A stretch of 6,541 bases of DNA from assembly GCA_024645145.1 (NCBI GenBank), contig JAHEGL010000094.1:1-6541 (forward strand), read 5' to 3'. Below are positions 1-5,734 of the stretch, piece after piece (the first letter of the stretch is position 1; every line of letters begins with the position of its first letter). Source of the DNA: Planktotalea sp. Lineage in GTDB: Bacteria; Pseudomonadota; Alphaproteobacteria; Rhodobacterales; Rhodobacteraceae. Below the pieces are notes generated by a model. That model made no database searches. It saw only the letters and a list, made by a program, of their open reading frames with translations, and was not told the DNA's origin. Both the position numbers and the translations under genes were made by a program.

Positions 1-828
1 CCACACAGGTGCGCCAAGTGGCGTGAACTTCGGATCCACCGCAACCGACCGCATTGTGGTGATAGAACGGTTCATCGCACCAAGCGGACCTTTGTCAGCA
101 GGGACTTCGCTCACTTCACGAAAGAACACGTAAGAAGGGTTGTGATAGAGAAGCTCTTTGCCCTCTTCGGGGTTCCGATGGACCCAGTTTTTGATGACTT
201 CGGCAGACACCTGATGGGATTGATAAATCCCGCGGCGCACCATTTCAGTTCCGATAGAACGGTAGTCGTGACGGTTCGAGCCACCAAATCCGACCCTCAA
301 GAAACTTCCGTCAGGAAGACGCACGCGACCTGAGCCTTGGATCTGCAAAAAGAACAGCTCAACAGGGTCATCGACGTAACAAATCTCAAGGTTGAGACCC
401 TTCATCACCCCATCTTCGAGAATTTGGCGGCGTGTATACCATTGACCTGCAGTCTTTGCATCGCGGGGCATGGCATAGATTGGATATTTATAACGCGCTG
501 TCTTGGTTCGTGATCCATCAAGCTCCGGTTCGAAATATCCGGTGAACACCATTTCTTTGCCATCTTCGATCAACAAAGGACGAAAAAACAGCTCAAAGAA
601 CGCGCGCGCATTCTGCTGGTCTTGCGCGGCGCGACAAAGGGTTTGCCAATCAGGGGTTTTCATATCGCGACAGGTGTTGCGAAACGTATCAAGCGCTGCC
701 TGATGATCGTCTTCGGCCCAGCCGTCAAGATCATCGAAATCAAGGATAGAGTAGACGGTTTCCGCCTTTGCGGGGGCGCTCATCAAAACGCCCCCTGCAA
801 GTAATAATGCCCTAAGGGCACCGATCAT
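1..828 (-). CDS. mltA: MltA, membrane-bound/periplasmic lytic murein transglycosylase A (C-terminus cut by window edge)
   Basis: MltA cleaves the MurNAc-GlcNAc bond of peptidoglycan and leaves a 1,6-anhydro end, acting in the periplasm during wall turnover. The first 276 codons are present and open to base 1. Residues 1-22 look like a Sec signal peptide with a likely cut after APAKA. I see no lipobox cysteine, so unlike E. coli MltA this is probably not a lipoprotein. Family motifs follow in order: GYFEPEL (97-103), YPIYAMPRD (115-123), RRQILEDG (133-140), EIxYxDDPVELFFLQIQGSGR (148-168), SYVFFRE (232-238) and RSVAVDPKFTPLGAP (260-274). The C-terminal 3D domain with the catalytic aspartate lies off the window, so activity cannot be judged. 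The ATG start overlaps the stop of the Tim44-domain gene by 4 bp (ATGA), which fixes the start and suggests translational coupling. Confidence 0.96.
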   Translation of the reverse strand, partial: MIGALRALLLAGGVLMSAPAKAETVYSILDFDDLDGWAEDDHQAALDTFRNTCRDMKTPDWQTLCRAAQDQQNARAFFELFFRPLLIEDGKEMVFTGYFEPELDGSRTKTARYKYPIYAMPRDAKTAGQWYTRRQILEDGVMKGLNLEICYVDDPVELFFLQIQGSGRVRLPDGSFLRVGFGGSNRHDYRSIGTEMVRRGIYQSHQVSAEVIKNWVHRNPEEGKELLYHNPSYVFFREVSEVPADKGPLGAMNRSITTMRSVAVDPKFTPLGAPVW

Positions 829-1478
829 TCGCCAGTGGCAACAAGTTGCCAGTTCGGATCGTCTGCGCCCATCTTGCGCGCGAAGGTCCAAACGTCTTTT
901 TGACGCTTGATCTTCTTCTCGTCCCCTTCAACGATCTCACCGGCGTTGTCGCGTACGACAGACGTCATCTCACCGATGAACTTCACGGACACTTCGCCAA
1001 TGCCGCTTTCATTATCGAACGTAGCATCTGCCAGTGCCATCTCACGGATACCGACAAAGAAAGCTTCCACAGTAAGACCTTGCTTTTCACGAAGCTCAAC
1101 AACTTCTGCGAAGCTTTCATAAACATCATCATCAAGGAAGGGCTTGATATCTGCCAACTCGCCACGCTCGAACCCCATCAGGATCATCTCATAAGCGCCG
1201 CGCGCACCACCAAGAAAATCGGAAGCACCGAAGGAGGGTTCAGCCGCTTTCATCTTGGCCAAGGCTTCTGCCGCTTCGGGCATACCTTCAGTATGATCTG
1301 CGATATCAAGATCAGGACCGCCTTCGATCACTTCGAACTCGGGGCGCTTGCGCGTTGTTGGCGCAGCCGCAGGCGGTTTTTCGAAACCTTCCCGTGTCCC
1401 AAGAACATTTTTGAGACGTAAAATTAAAAAAACTGCGATGCCGGCAAGCACCAAAAGCTGAATAATGGGCGAATTCAT
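825..1478 (-). CDS. Tim44/TimA-domain inner-membrane protein
   Basis: This is a 217-residue bacterial relative of the mitochondrial Tim44 import-motor subunit. Residues 4-21 form one hydrophobic segment at the extreme N-terminus, a probable signal anchor with the rest outside the membrane, followed by the LGTREGFEKP motif (26-35) common in alphaproteobacterial members. A Pro/Ala-rich linker and acidic stretch (36-80) lead into the Tim44 domain (about 85-216), with FLGGARGAYEMILMGFERGEL and the C-terminal block WTFARKMGADDPNWQLVATGE. The family is known from Caulobacter-type bacteria as a membrane protein of unsettled role; peptide or membrane-protein binding is inferred from the Tim44 fold only. 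The start has an AGAGGA ribosome-binding sequence about 10 nt upstream. It is first in an operon with mltA, a pairing that hints at an envelope role. The identity is secure; the function is not. Confidence 0.93.
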   Translation of the reverse strand: MNSPIIQLLVLAGIAVFLILRLKNVLGTREGFEKPPAAAPTTRKRPEFEVIEGGPDLDIADHTEGMPEAAEALAKMKAAEPSFGASDFLGGARGAYEMILMGFERGELADIKPFLDDDVYESFAEVVELREKQGLTVEAFFVGIREMALADATFDNESGIGEVSVKFIGEMTSVVRDNAGEIVEGDEKKIKRQKDVWTFARKMGADDPNWQLVATGE

Positions 1479-1584
1479 GGATGTGTCGTCCTCTCAAGCA
1501 TAGCAACACGTTAGTTGAGGACTTATGTACGCAAGGGCGGTGGTCAAGTCCACTGTGCCCGCAAGTCACAGGAGAAGCGGAAAG
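1479..1584. promoter_or_regulatory. Divergent intergenic region between the Tim44-domain gene and fxsA
   Basis: These 106 bp separate two genes that read away from each other, so promoters in both directions are expected here. On the minus strand a TTGACC (1547-1542) is followed after 16 nt by TAAGTC (1525-1520). This is a moderate -35 with a poor -10, placed about 42 bp before the Tim44-domain ATG. On the plus strand I see only a TATGTA (1524-1529) without a convincing -35. Neither is more than a candidate. Confidence 0.35.
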
Positions 1585-2079
1585 ATGTGGTTATTTTTAG
1601 CCTTTTTGTCGGTGCCATTGATAGAAATCGCGTTATTTATTCAAATCGGCGGTGCGATTGGCCTTTGGTTAACTTTGGGAATCGTTATTTTGACGGCCGT
1701 GATCGGCACGTTTTTGGTGCGAACACAGGGCGCATTGGCGATGAACAACCTGCGCCAATCCTTCGGCACGCTCTCTAATCCATCCGAACCGCTCGCACAT
1801 GGCGCTATGATACTTGTGTCTGGTGCGCTTTTGCTAACACCCGGCTTTTTTACAGATGCTGTTGGTTTCGCTCTGCTTGTGCCAGGTGTGCGATCTGCTG
1901 TTTTTCGCTACCTCAAGGCACGGATCAAAGTTCAAACGTTTGATATGGGCGGGCAGGCGCAATCTCGTGCTGACTTCACTCACCCACGGGCGTGTCAGGA
2001 CCCCAATATTATCGACGGCGAATTCGAAGAAGTTCCACGCGATCCGAACGCACCGCCTTCTGGTTGGCCGAAGCATTGA
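1585..2079 (+). CDS. fxsA: FxsA family membrane protein
   Basis: FxsA is a small cytoplasmic-membrane protein; the E. coli member is named for suppressing F-exclusion of phage T7 when overproduced, and its normal job is unknown. I chose the ATG at 1585 (164 residues) because the family begins directly with its first membrane helix and because AGGAG (1570-1574) sits 10 nt upstream. An in-frame ATG at 1525 would add 20 polar residues. Membrane segments are seen at about 2-20, 24-45 and 72-98. Family hallmarks are PLIEIALFI (11-19) and LLLTPGFFTDAVGFALLVPGVR (82-103). The tail (from 104) is soluble, ending with IIDGEFEEV (142-150), the conserved acidic patch. It lies 56 bp before secB on the same strand, so the two are probably cotranscribed; this fxsA-secB pairing also suggests an envelope or secretion link, though that is only inference. 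Confidence 0.94.
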   Translation: MWLFLAFLSVPLIEIALFIQIGGAIGLWLTLGIVILTAVIGTFLVRTQGALAMNNLRQSFGTLSNPSEPLAHGAMILVSGALLLTPGFFTDAVGFALLVPGVRSAVFRYLKARIKVQTFDMGGQAQSRADFTHPRACQDPNIIDGEFEEVPRDPNAPPSGWPKH

Positions 2080-2135
2080 GACCCAACTCGCTTGCTGCTA
2101 AGCAACCGCCAACTAATAGAAATCGGAGAAATTAA

Positions 2136-2639
2136 ATGGCTGAGAACGAAACACCAGACGCAGGCGCATCTGCAGAGGCACCGCAGGTCAAGATGAACAT
2201 CCTCGCGCAATACATTCGCGATATGTCATTTGAGAACATTCTTGCGCAAAAGGGCATTCAAGGCGAAGTGAACCCCGACGTTCAGGTTCAGGTGAACCTA
2301 GATGCCAAAAAACGCACAGCCGAGCATCAGTTTGAAGTAATCATGAAAGTGAACATCAGCTCCAAAGTCAAAGACACTGATCAGCAGTTGTTCTTGCTCG
2401 AGCTTGAGTATGCTGGCGTGTTCCACATTGAAGGTGTGCCAGAAGATCAAATGCATCCGTTCTTGTTGATCGAATGCCCGCGCATGACCTTCCCGTTCGT
2501 GCGCCGTATCGTCTCAGACGTCACGCGCGATGGTGGCTTCCCGCCATTGAACCTTGAAAACATTGATTTCGTAGCGCTTTACCGCAACGAAATTGCGCGT
2601 CGTCAGGCAGAAGCAGCAGCGCAAGCGCAGCCTAACTGA
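2136..2639 (+). CDS. secB: SecB, protein-export chaperone
   Basis: SecB is a cytosolic homotetrameric chaperone that holds unfolded preproteins and hands them to SecA at the Sec translocon. The 167-residue length is normal for alphaproteobacteria. After an acidic, Ala-rich disordered start (1-16) come QYIRDMSFEN (25-34), the central LFLLELEYAGVFHIEGV strand region (85-101), and CPRMTFPFVRRIVSDVTRDGGFPPLNLENIDFVALY (114-149), which holds the FPxxR and GGFPPLNL motifs typical of the family. The tail is Ala/Gln-rich. GGAG (2125-2128) lies 7 nt before the ATG. A small 5-bp inverted repeat (2092-2105) sits between fxsA and secB but is too weak to call a terminator. The gene converges on dnaQ with only 8 bp between stop codons. 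Confidence 0.97.
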   Translation: MAENETPDAGASAEAPQVKMNILAQYIRDMSFENILAQKGIQGEVNPDVQVQVNLDAKKRTAEHQFEVIMKVNISSKVKDTDQQLFLLELEYAGVFHIEGVPEDQMHPFLLIECPRMTFPFVRRIVSDVTRDGGFPPLNLENIDFVALYRNEIARRQAEAAAQAQPN

Positions 2640-2647
2640 ACTACGCG

Positions 2648-3337
2648 TTAACCAAGCTTAGACCAAAGCGCGTCTTCCCCGAGTTTTTCAACAAAGGTGG
2701 CATGCGCTTTGGCTTCGTCTTCAGTGATCCGAGGCGCAAGCGGAGTAGGGCGCTTAGTTGCGCGCCACGTCTCTTCAGATCTGCCGCTTGTACTGCCGCC
2801 AGAGTTGGCAAGCACGAGACCCGGCTGACGACCACCCAACAATTCCAAATAAACTTCTGCAAGAATTTCAGAATCGAGCAAAGCGCCGTGCAAAGTACGG
2901 TTTGAATTGTCGATATTGAAGCGACGACAAAGCGCATCCAGTGACGCAGGCGAACCGGGAAATTTCTTGCGTGCGATAGCCAGCGTGTCGAGCGCTTGTT
3001 CCCATGGCAAGAGCGGCAGATTTAGCCAACCAAGCTCTGCATTCAGAAATTTCATATCAAATGCGGCATTGTGGATGACCATTTTGTCAGTGCCAACAAA
3101 ATCCAAAAACTCTTGTGCAATCTGTTTAAACACTGGTTTATCTCGCAAGAAGTCATCACCAAGCCCATGCACTTCAAACGCGTCATTCGGCATAGCGCGT
3201 TCAGGATTGATATATTGATGATACGTGCGCCCTGTTGGCATCTGGTTGATCAGCTCAACCGCGCCAATTTCAACAATGCGGTCGCCCTGTTGTGGATCAA
3301 AGCCAGTCGTTTCCGTGTCCAAAACCAGTTCACGCAT
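2648..3337 (-). CDS. dnaQ: DnaQ, DNA polymerase III epsilon subunit (3'-5' proofreading exonuclease)
   Basis: DnaQ is the proofreading subunit of the replicative polymerase and binds the alpha subunit through its C-terminus. The DEDDh exonuclease residues are all present: Asp7 and Glu9 in DTETTG (Exo I), Asp94 in HNAAFDMKFLN (Exo II), and His150/Asp155 in HGALLD (Exo III). The spacing matches E. coli D12/E14, D103 and H162/D167. Residues 175-229 form a linker and a C-terminal tail that should contact DnaE. The length (229) is usual. The start lies inside the coaE 3' end (8-bp overlap) with GGGAAG (3350-3345) 7 nt upstream. It is the last gene of the maf-aroE-coaE-dnaQ operon. I see no terminator between it and the converging secB. 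Confidence 0.97.
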   Translation of the reverse strand: MRELVLDTETTGFDPQQGDRIVEIGAVELINQMPTGRTYHQYINPERAMPNDAFEVHGLGDDFLRDKPVFKQIAQEFLDFVGTDKMVIHNAAFDMKFLNAELGWLNLPLLPWEQALDTLAIARKKFPGSPASLDALCRRFNIDNSNRTLHGALLDSEILAEVYLELLGGRQPGLVLANSGGSTSGRSEETWRATKRPTPLAPRITEDEAKAHATFVEKLGEDALWSKLG

Positions 3338-3923
3338 CGTTCAACTTCCCGTTTATATCGTTAATGATCGCTTCAACCTGCTTTTGAGCATGCTCGAGAG
3401 TGTCCGTCTCAATCACATAATCGCTAAGCCCGCACTTTTCTTCTATCGGCATTTGCTTTGCGAGGATTTGTTCGAACTGTGCTTCGTTCATAGTGTCCCT
3501 TGCGAGAACGCGTTCGCGCTGGGTCGTCTCATCAGTGCGTACACAGACAACTGCATCCATTGCCTTGTTGCCACCGGTCTCGAACAAAATTGGGATGTCG
3601 AAAACCAAAATCGCCTCTTCAGCCTCTTCTATAAATGTTGCCCGATCTTGTCCGACGAGCGGATGAACGATGCTTTCTATCTGCTTTAGTGTGCTTGGAT
3701 CAGCGCCAATCAATTCGCGCAATGTGTCACGTGCTACAGCCCCATCAACAATCACATCAGGGAACAAGGTCTGCATGGGTGCCACTGCTGCGCCATCTTT
3801 TGCATAAAGCCGATGCACAGCTGCATCTGCATCCCAAACGGCGCAACCCGCTTGTGCGAACATTTGCGCTGTCGTCGATTTTCCCATCCCGATGGAACCG
3901 GTCAGTCCAAGCTTGAAACTCAT
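3330..3923 (-). CDS. coaE: CoaE, dephospho-CoA kinase
   Basis: CoaE phosphorylates the ribose 3'-OH of dephospho-CoA, the last step of coenzyme A synthesis, in the cytosol. The P-loop GSIGMGKS is at residues 9-16. Next come the substrate-binding DADAAVHRLY (31-40), the conserved HPLV (87-90), the FDIPILFE strand (108-115) and a lid region with QRERVLARD (135-143). The length (197) is normal. The ATG overlaps the aroE stop by 4 bp (ATGA), and I see no clear ribosome-binding sequence before it, so translation is likely coupled to aroE. Its own stop lies 8 bp inside dnaQ. Confidence 0.97.
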   Translation of the reverse strand: MSFKLGLTGSIGMGKSTTAQMFAQAGCAVWDADAAVHRLYAKDGAAVAPMQTLFPDVIVDGAVARDTLRELIGADPSTLKQIESIVHPLVGQDRATFIEEAEEAILVFDIPILFETGGNKAMDAVVCVRTDETTQRERVLARDTMNEAQFEQILAKQMPIEEKCGLSDYVIETDTLEHAQKQVEAIINDINGKLNDA

Positions 3924-4753
3924 CGCAACACAACCGCGCGGAGCTCGTCATCAACTTCTGGCTTTACTTTGAACCAACGCTCAAACCCGGGCGCAGCTTG
4001 GTGCAAAAGCATGCCCAACCCGTCAACTGCGGTTGCACCTGCCTCTGTTGCAGCGCGTAAAAGTTTCGTCTGCAATGGCGCATAGACCAAATCACTGACC
4101 AACATACCCGGAGCTAGCGCATCCAAAGGCACGCGCATTTCAGGCTTGCCGATCATGCCAAGCGACGTCGTGTTGATCACAGCATTAACACCTTCCATGG
4201 CATTGCCAGCCTGAACCCAGTCAATGACGGTAATCTTGTCACCAAAATCCCTTTTCAATTGCTCAGCACGTTCGCGCGTGCGGTTGGTCAATAGAATTTC
4301 TGGCACACCAATATCAATGAAAGACGCAAGAACTGCGCGGGCAGCGCCGCCGGCACCCAACACCATCGCTGGCCCAGCATTCGGGTTCCACCTAGGCGCG
4401 CTTTGCAGCAAATTTTGCATAAATCCGTAGCCATCGGTGTTGTCCGCATGAATCTTGCCGTCTTTGCGAAAAATAAGCGTATTGGCGGCACCAATCAGTT
4501 TTGCACGATCTGTCACCAAATCAGCGATATCCATCACCGCTTCCTTGTGCGGAATGGTAACATTTAAGCCAGCAAACCCTATTTTCGGAAGCATCTTAAT
4601 TGTGGATTCAAGATCCTCAGGCGCAATATCCATCGGAATGTAGTGCCCTTTGATTGAATATTTGCGCAGCCAATGTCCGTGAAGCTGTGGCGATTTTGAA
4701 TGCGCGATCGGATGCCCGATAACGCCAGCCAATGGAATTTTCTGCTCGCTCAT
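3920..4753 (-). CDS. aroE: AroE, shikimate 5-dehydrogenase (NADP)
   Basis: AroE reduces 3-dehydroshikimate to shikimate with NADPH in the pathway to chorismate and aromatic amino acids. Motifs run in order: shikimate-binding [13 protein letters not shown] (13-25, with Ser19 and Ser21), NVTIPHK with catalytic Lys70, GAANTL (88-93), DNTDGYGF with catalytic Asp106, the nucleotide-binding GAGGAA (133-138), NRTR (157-160, the NADP-phosphate clamp of AroE), NTTSLGM (194-200), and the closing [17 protein letters not shown] (244-260, with Gln252). The length (277) is standard for AroE, and the NRTR motif points to NADP and not NAD. It overlaps maf and coaE by 4 bp each. A strong Shine-Dalgarno sequence lies 8 nt before its start inside maf. 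Confidence 0.97.
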   Translation of the reverse strand: MSEQKIPLAGVIGHPIAHSKSPQLHGHWLRKYSIKGHYIPMDIAPEDLESTIKMLPKIGFAGLNVTIPHKEAVMDIADLVTDRAKLIGAANTLIFRKDGKIHADNTDGYGFMQNLLQSAPRWNPNAGPAMVLGAGGAARAVLASFIDIGVPEILLTNRTRERAEQLKRDFGDKITVIDWVQAGNAMEGVNAVINTTSLGMIGKPEMRVPLDALAPGMLVSDLVYAPLQTKLLRAATEAGATAVDGLGMLLHQAAPGFERWFKVKPEVDDELRAVVLR

Positions 4754-5349
4754 TGCTGTAGCTCCCCCTTGAGGGTGAGATAATTGACCAGTTCGATGAG
4801 GGGAAGACCAAGCACTGTAAAATGATTACCCTCGACCTGCGCAAACAAACGCACGCCTTCGGCCTCTAACTTATAGCAACCCACACAATGGCGAACATCG
4901 TCCCAATTGCGCGCGAGGTAATCATCAAGGAAGGCATCGCTGAACACACGCGTCGTCAAACGCGCTTGACCCACGTGACGCCAGATTGGTTTTCCTTCTT
5001 CATATAGAACGGCAGCAGACAAAAGCGTATGTCGCGCACCCCGAAGTTTGATCAGCTGTTCGCGCGCTTCTTTGATACTGCGCGCTTTGCTTATCAATTC
5101 CCCACGAAAATCAAGAACTTGATCACATCCAAGAACAAGACGATCCGGATATTTTTCGCTCACCTTGCGCGCTTTCATTTCTGACAGCGCATCTGCAATA
5201 TCGCGTGGCAAAGCTTCCTCAGCCAACATCGCGTCGCGCATCATCTCTTCATCTACGCGGGGCTTGATAATTTCAATCTCAAGACCTGCTTTTTGCAGCA
5301 TCTCACGCCGCGTTGCAGAACCAGACGCTAGGATAAGGGAGGCAGGCAT
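4750..5349 (-). CDS. maf: Maf family nucleoside triphosphate pyrophosphatase (YceF-like)
   Basis: Maf proteins hydrolyse non-canonical or modified nucleoside triphosphates to monophosphates plus pyrophosphate, keeping them out of nucleic acids. From the ATG at 5349 the protein has 199 residues. An in-frame TTG at 5370 would add seven residues, but it lacks a ribosome-binding sequence and the family starts at MPxxLILAS. Motifs: [14 protein letters not shown] (5-18), LGCDQVL (73-79, catalytic Asp76), GCYKLEAEG (157-165) and LGLPLIEL (180-187). The DQ after the Cys and the LGLPLIEL block resemble E. coli YceF (7-methyl-GTP pyrophosphatase) more than the GADT type of YhdE. The usual GKP triad is altered to ISKA (86-89), though its Lys88 is kept. 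It heads the maf-aroE-coaE-dnaQ operon. An exact DnaA box (5349-5357) touches its start codon. Confidence 0.94.
   Translation of the reverse strand: MPASLILASGSATRREMLQKAGLEIEIIKPRVDEEMMRDAMLAEEALPRDIADALSEMKARKVSEKYPDRLVLGCDQVLDFRGELISKARSIKEAREQLIKLRGARHTLLSAAVLYEEGKPIWRHVGQARLTTRVFSDAFLDDYLARNWDDVRHCVGCYKLEAEGVRLFAQVEGNHFTVLGLPLIELVNYLTLKGELQQ
4762..4770 (-). promoter_or_regulatory. Strong ribosome-binding site of aroE, inside the maf 3' end
   Basis: On the minus strand this reads AAGGGGGAG, a long purine Shine-Dalgarno sequence 8 nt before the aroE ATG. It encodes the Lys-Gly-Glu of the maf tail. It is much stronger than any sequence before coaE, so aroE can probably load ribosomes on its own, while coaE appears to depend on coupling. 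Confidence 0.75.
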
Positions 5350-5357
5350 GTGGATAA
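5349..5357 (-). promoter_or_regulatory. DnaA box, exact, overlapping the maf start codon
   Basis: The minus strand reads TTATCCACA, a perfect match to the high-affinity DnaA box. Its last base is the A of the maf ATG. DnaA bound here would cover the ribosome-binding and start region of the gene, so it could repress maf-aroE-coaE-dnaQ as well as serve the origin. A weaker box (TGATCCACG, two mismatches) follows 12 bp away at 5361-5369 in the same orientation. Confidence 0.7.
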
Positions 5358-5476
5358 TTCCGTGGATCAAGGTAAGGATTTATTAAGGAGTATTACTGGG
5401 CAACTTGGTGAGACTTGGCAAGCTGAGGAATTCAACGTCATTCCAACCAAGAGCGCACCGATTCCTCCTCAGTGGA

Positions 5477-5485
5477 TGAGGATAA
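5477..5485 (-). promoter_or_regulatory. DnaA box-like site, one mismatch
   Basis: The minus strand reads TTATCCTCA, one base off TTATCCACA. It overlaps a second weak box (TCATCCACT, 5471-5479) and the first copy of the 12-bp repeat. One-mismatch boxes also occur inside genes of this window (for example 3070-3078), so this alone would mean little; the support is its position. Confidence 0.4.
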
Positions 5486-5490
5486 GTTTA
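5479..5490 (+). repeat. 12-bp direct repeat, copy 1
   Basis: AGGATAAGTTTA, identical to the copy at 5611-5622 and starting 132 bp before it. It overlaps a one-mismatch DnaA box. A shorter relative, AAGGATA, recurs at 5724-5730 in the hemJ ribosome-binding region. An exact 12-mer twice within 150 bp is unlikely by chance, although part of it is low in complexity. Confidence 0.6.
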
Positions 5491-5540
5491 GCGGCCCTGG
5501 TATTTGGACCTAGAGAAGTTACCAAGGTTACGTCTCATAT

Positions 5541-5549
5541 TTATCCACA
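5541..5549 (+). promoter_or_regulatory. DnaA box, exact
   Basis: The plus strand reads TTATCCACA at the left border of the A/T-rich block 5551-5640. It faces the exact box at 5349-5357 from the opposite direction. A high-affinity box beside an easily melted block is the usual arrangement of a bacterial origin. Confidence 0.72.
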
Positions 5550-5550
5550 G

Positions 5551-5640
5551 TCAAAAATTTCATAAATCTCTGTTTTCATGTATTAATATTTTGATATGGG
5601 GTTGTCTTAAAGGATAAGTTTAACCTTTTGAAAATGTGTA
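5551..5640. other. A/T-rich block, possible DNA unwinding element
   Basis: By hand count about 22 of 90 bases are G or C, roughly half the level of the flanking genes. The block lies between the exact DnaA box at 5541-5549 and the near box at 5661-5669. It is one of two candidates for the site where the strands open; the other is the tract at 5701-5724. Confidence 0.4.
5611..5622 (+). repeat. 12-bp direct repeat, copy 2
   Basis: AGGATAAGTTTA, the exact second copy of 5479-5490, lying within the A/T-rich block. It is flanked by TTAA on both sides (5607-5610 and 5620-5623). The 9-bp gap between these TTAA halves does not fit the CtrA spacing of 7, so I do not call a CtrA site. Confidence 0.6.
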
Positions 5641-5660
5641 CGATCTTGGGGAAAACTCAT

Positions 5661-5669
5661 TAATCCACA
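5661..5669 (+). promoter_or_regulatory. DnaA box-like site, one mismatch
   Basis: The plus strand reads TAATCCACA, in the same orientation as the exact box 120 bp to the left and sharing ATCCACAG with it. It lies between the A/T-rich block and the A/T tract before hemJ. Confidence 0.5.
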
Positions 5670-5700
5670 GAAACAGGTCTCCCTACCTAATCATCAACCT

Positions 5701-5724
5701 TTCTTCTTTTATTTATTATTATTA
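5701..5724. other. Nearly pure A/T tract with ATT/TAA triplets before hemJ
   Basis: Only 2 of 24 bases are G or C. The minus strand carries four TAA triplets in a row, followed by further A-rich triplets. This loosely resembles the DnaA-trio element of bacterial origins, whose triplets fit (T/A)A(G/A). The nearest DnaA box ends about 30 bp away, further than in the described trio arrangement. It could equally be a translation-enhancing A/U leader of hemJ. Confidence 0.35.
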
Positions 5725-5734
5725 AGGATAGGAC

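Larger units (their letters stand above)
5349..5734. other. oriC: Candidate chromosomal replication origin (oriC); gene-free region between maf and hemJ
   Basis: No convincing gene lies here. The stretch holds two exact DnaA boxes facing each other (5349-5357 minus, 5541-5549 plus), one-mismatch boxes at 5477-5485 and 5661-5669, two-mismatch ones at 5361-5369 and 5471-5479, a 12-bp direct repeat, and A/T-rich blocks at 5551-5640 and 5701-5724. By chance one expects about 0.003 exact boxes on both strands of 385 bp of even composition. The genes on each side point away from it. In Caulobacter and other alphaproteobacteria the origin lies beside this gene set. It must also carry the promoters of the maf operon and hemJ; I could not choose either with confidence. 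A single GANTC site (CcrM methylation) is at 5460-5464. I found no TTAA-N7-TTAA CtrA site and no good IHF match. The origin call rests on motifs and context only. Confidence 0.7.

Noticed and set aside
846..1421. Long 191-codon plus-strand frame opposite the Tim44-domain gene
   Set aside because: It is the antisense shadow of a clearly recognisable Tim44-domain protein, with no family match or ribosome-binding support of its own.
2092..2105. Inverted repeat TTGCT-GCTA-AGCAA between fxsA and secB
   Set aside because: The stem is only 5 bp and has no T-run, so it is not a credible terminator.
3070..3078. One-mismatch DnaA box inside dnaQ, and another near 3291-3299
   Set aside because: Isolated one-mismatch matches within coding sequence are expected by chance; they serve as a caution for the near matches in the origin region.
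5403..5451. Repeated ACTTGG (5403-5408, 5413-5418) and inverted CCAAG in the left part of the gap
   Set aside because: The units are six bases or shorter with irregular spacing; too little to call a regulatory array.
5350..5565. 71-codon plus-strand reading frame starting with GTG, with AGGGAGG 7 nt upstream
   Set aside because: The purine run is explained by the maf N-terminal codons on the other strand. The frame uses rare-looking codons (TTA, AGG, AGA), crosses the DnaA boxes and matches no family that I recognise. Conservation in relatives would be needed to revive it.
5607..5623. CtrA-like paired TTAA
   Set aside because: The halves are 9 bp apart and the CtrA consensus needs 7; no other spaced pair fits in the gap.
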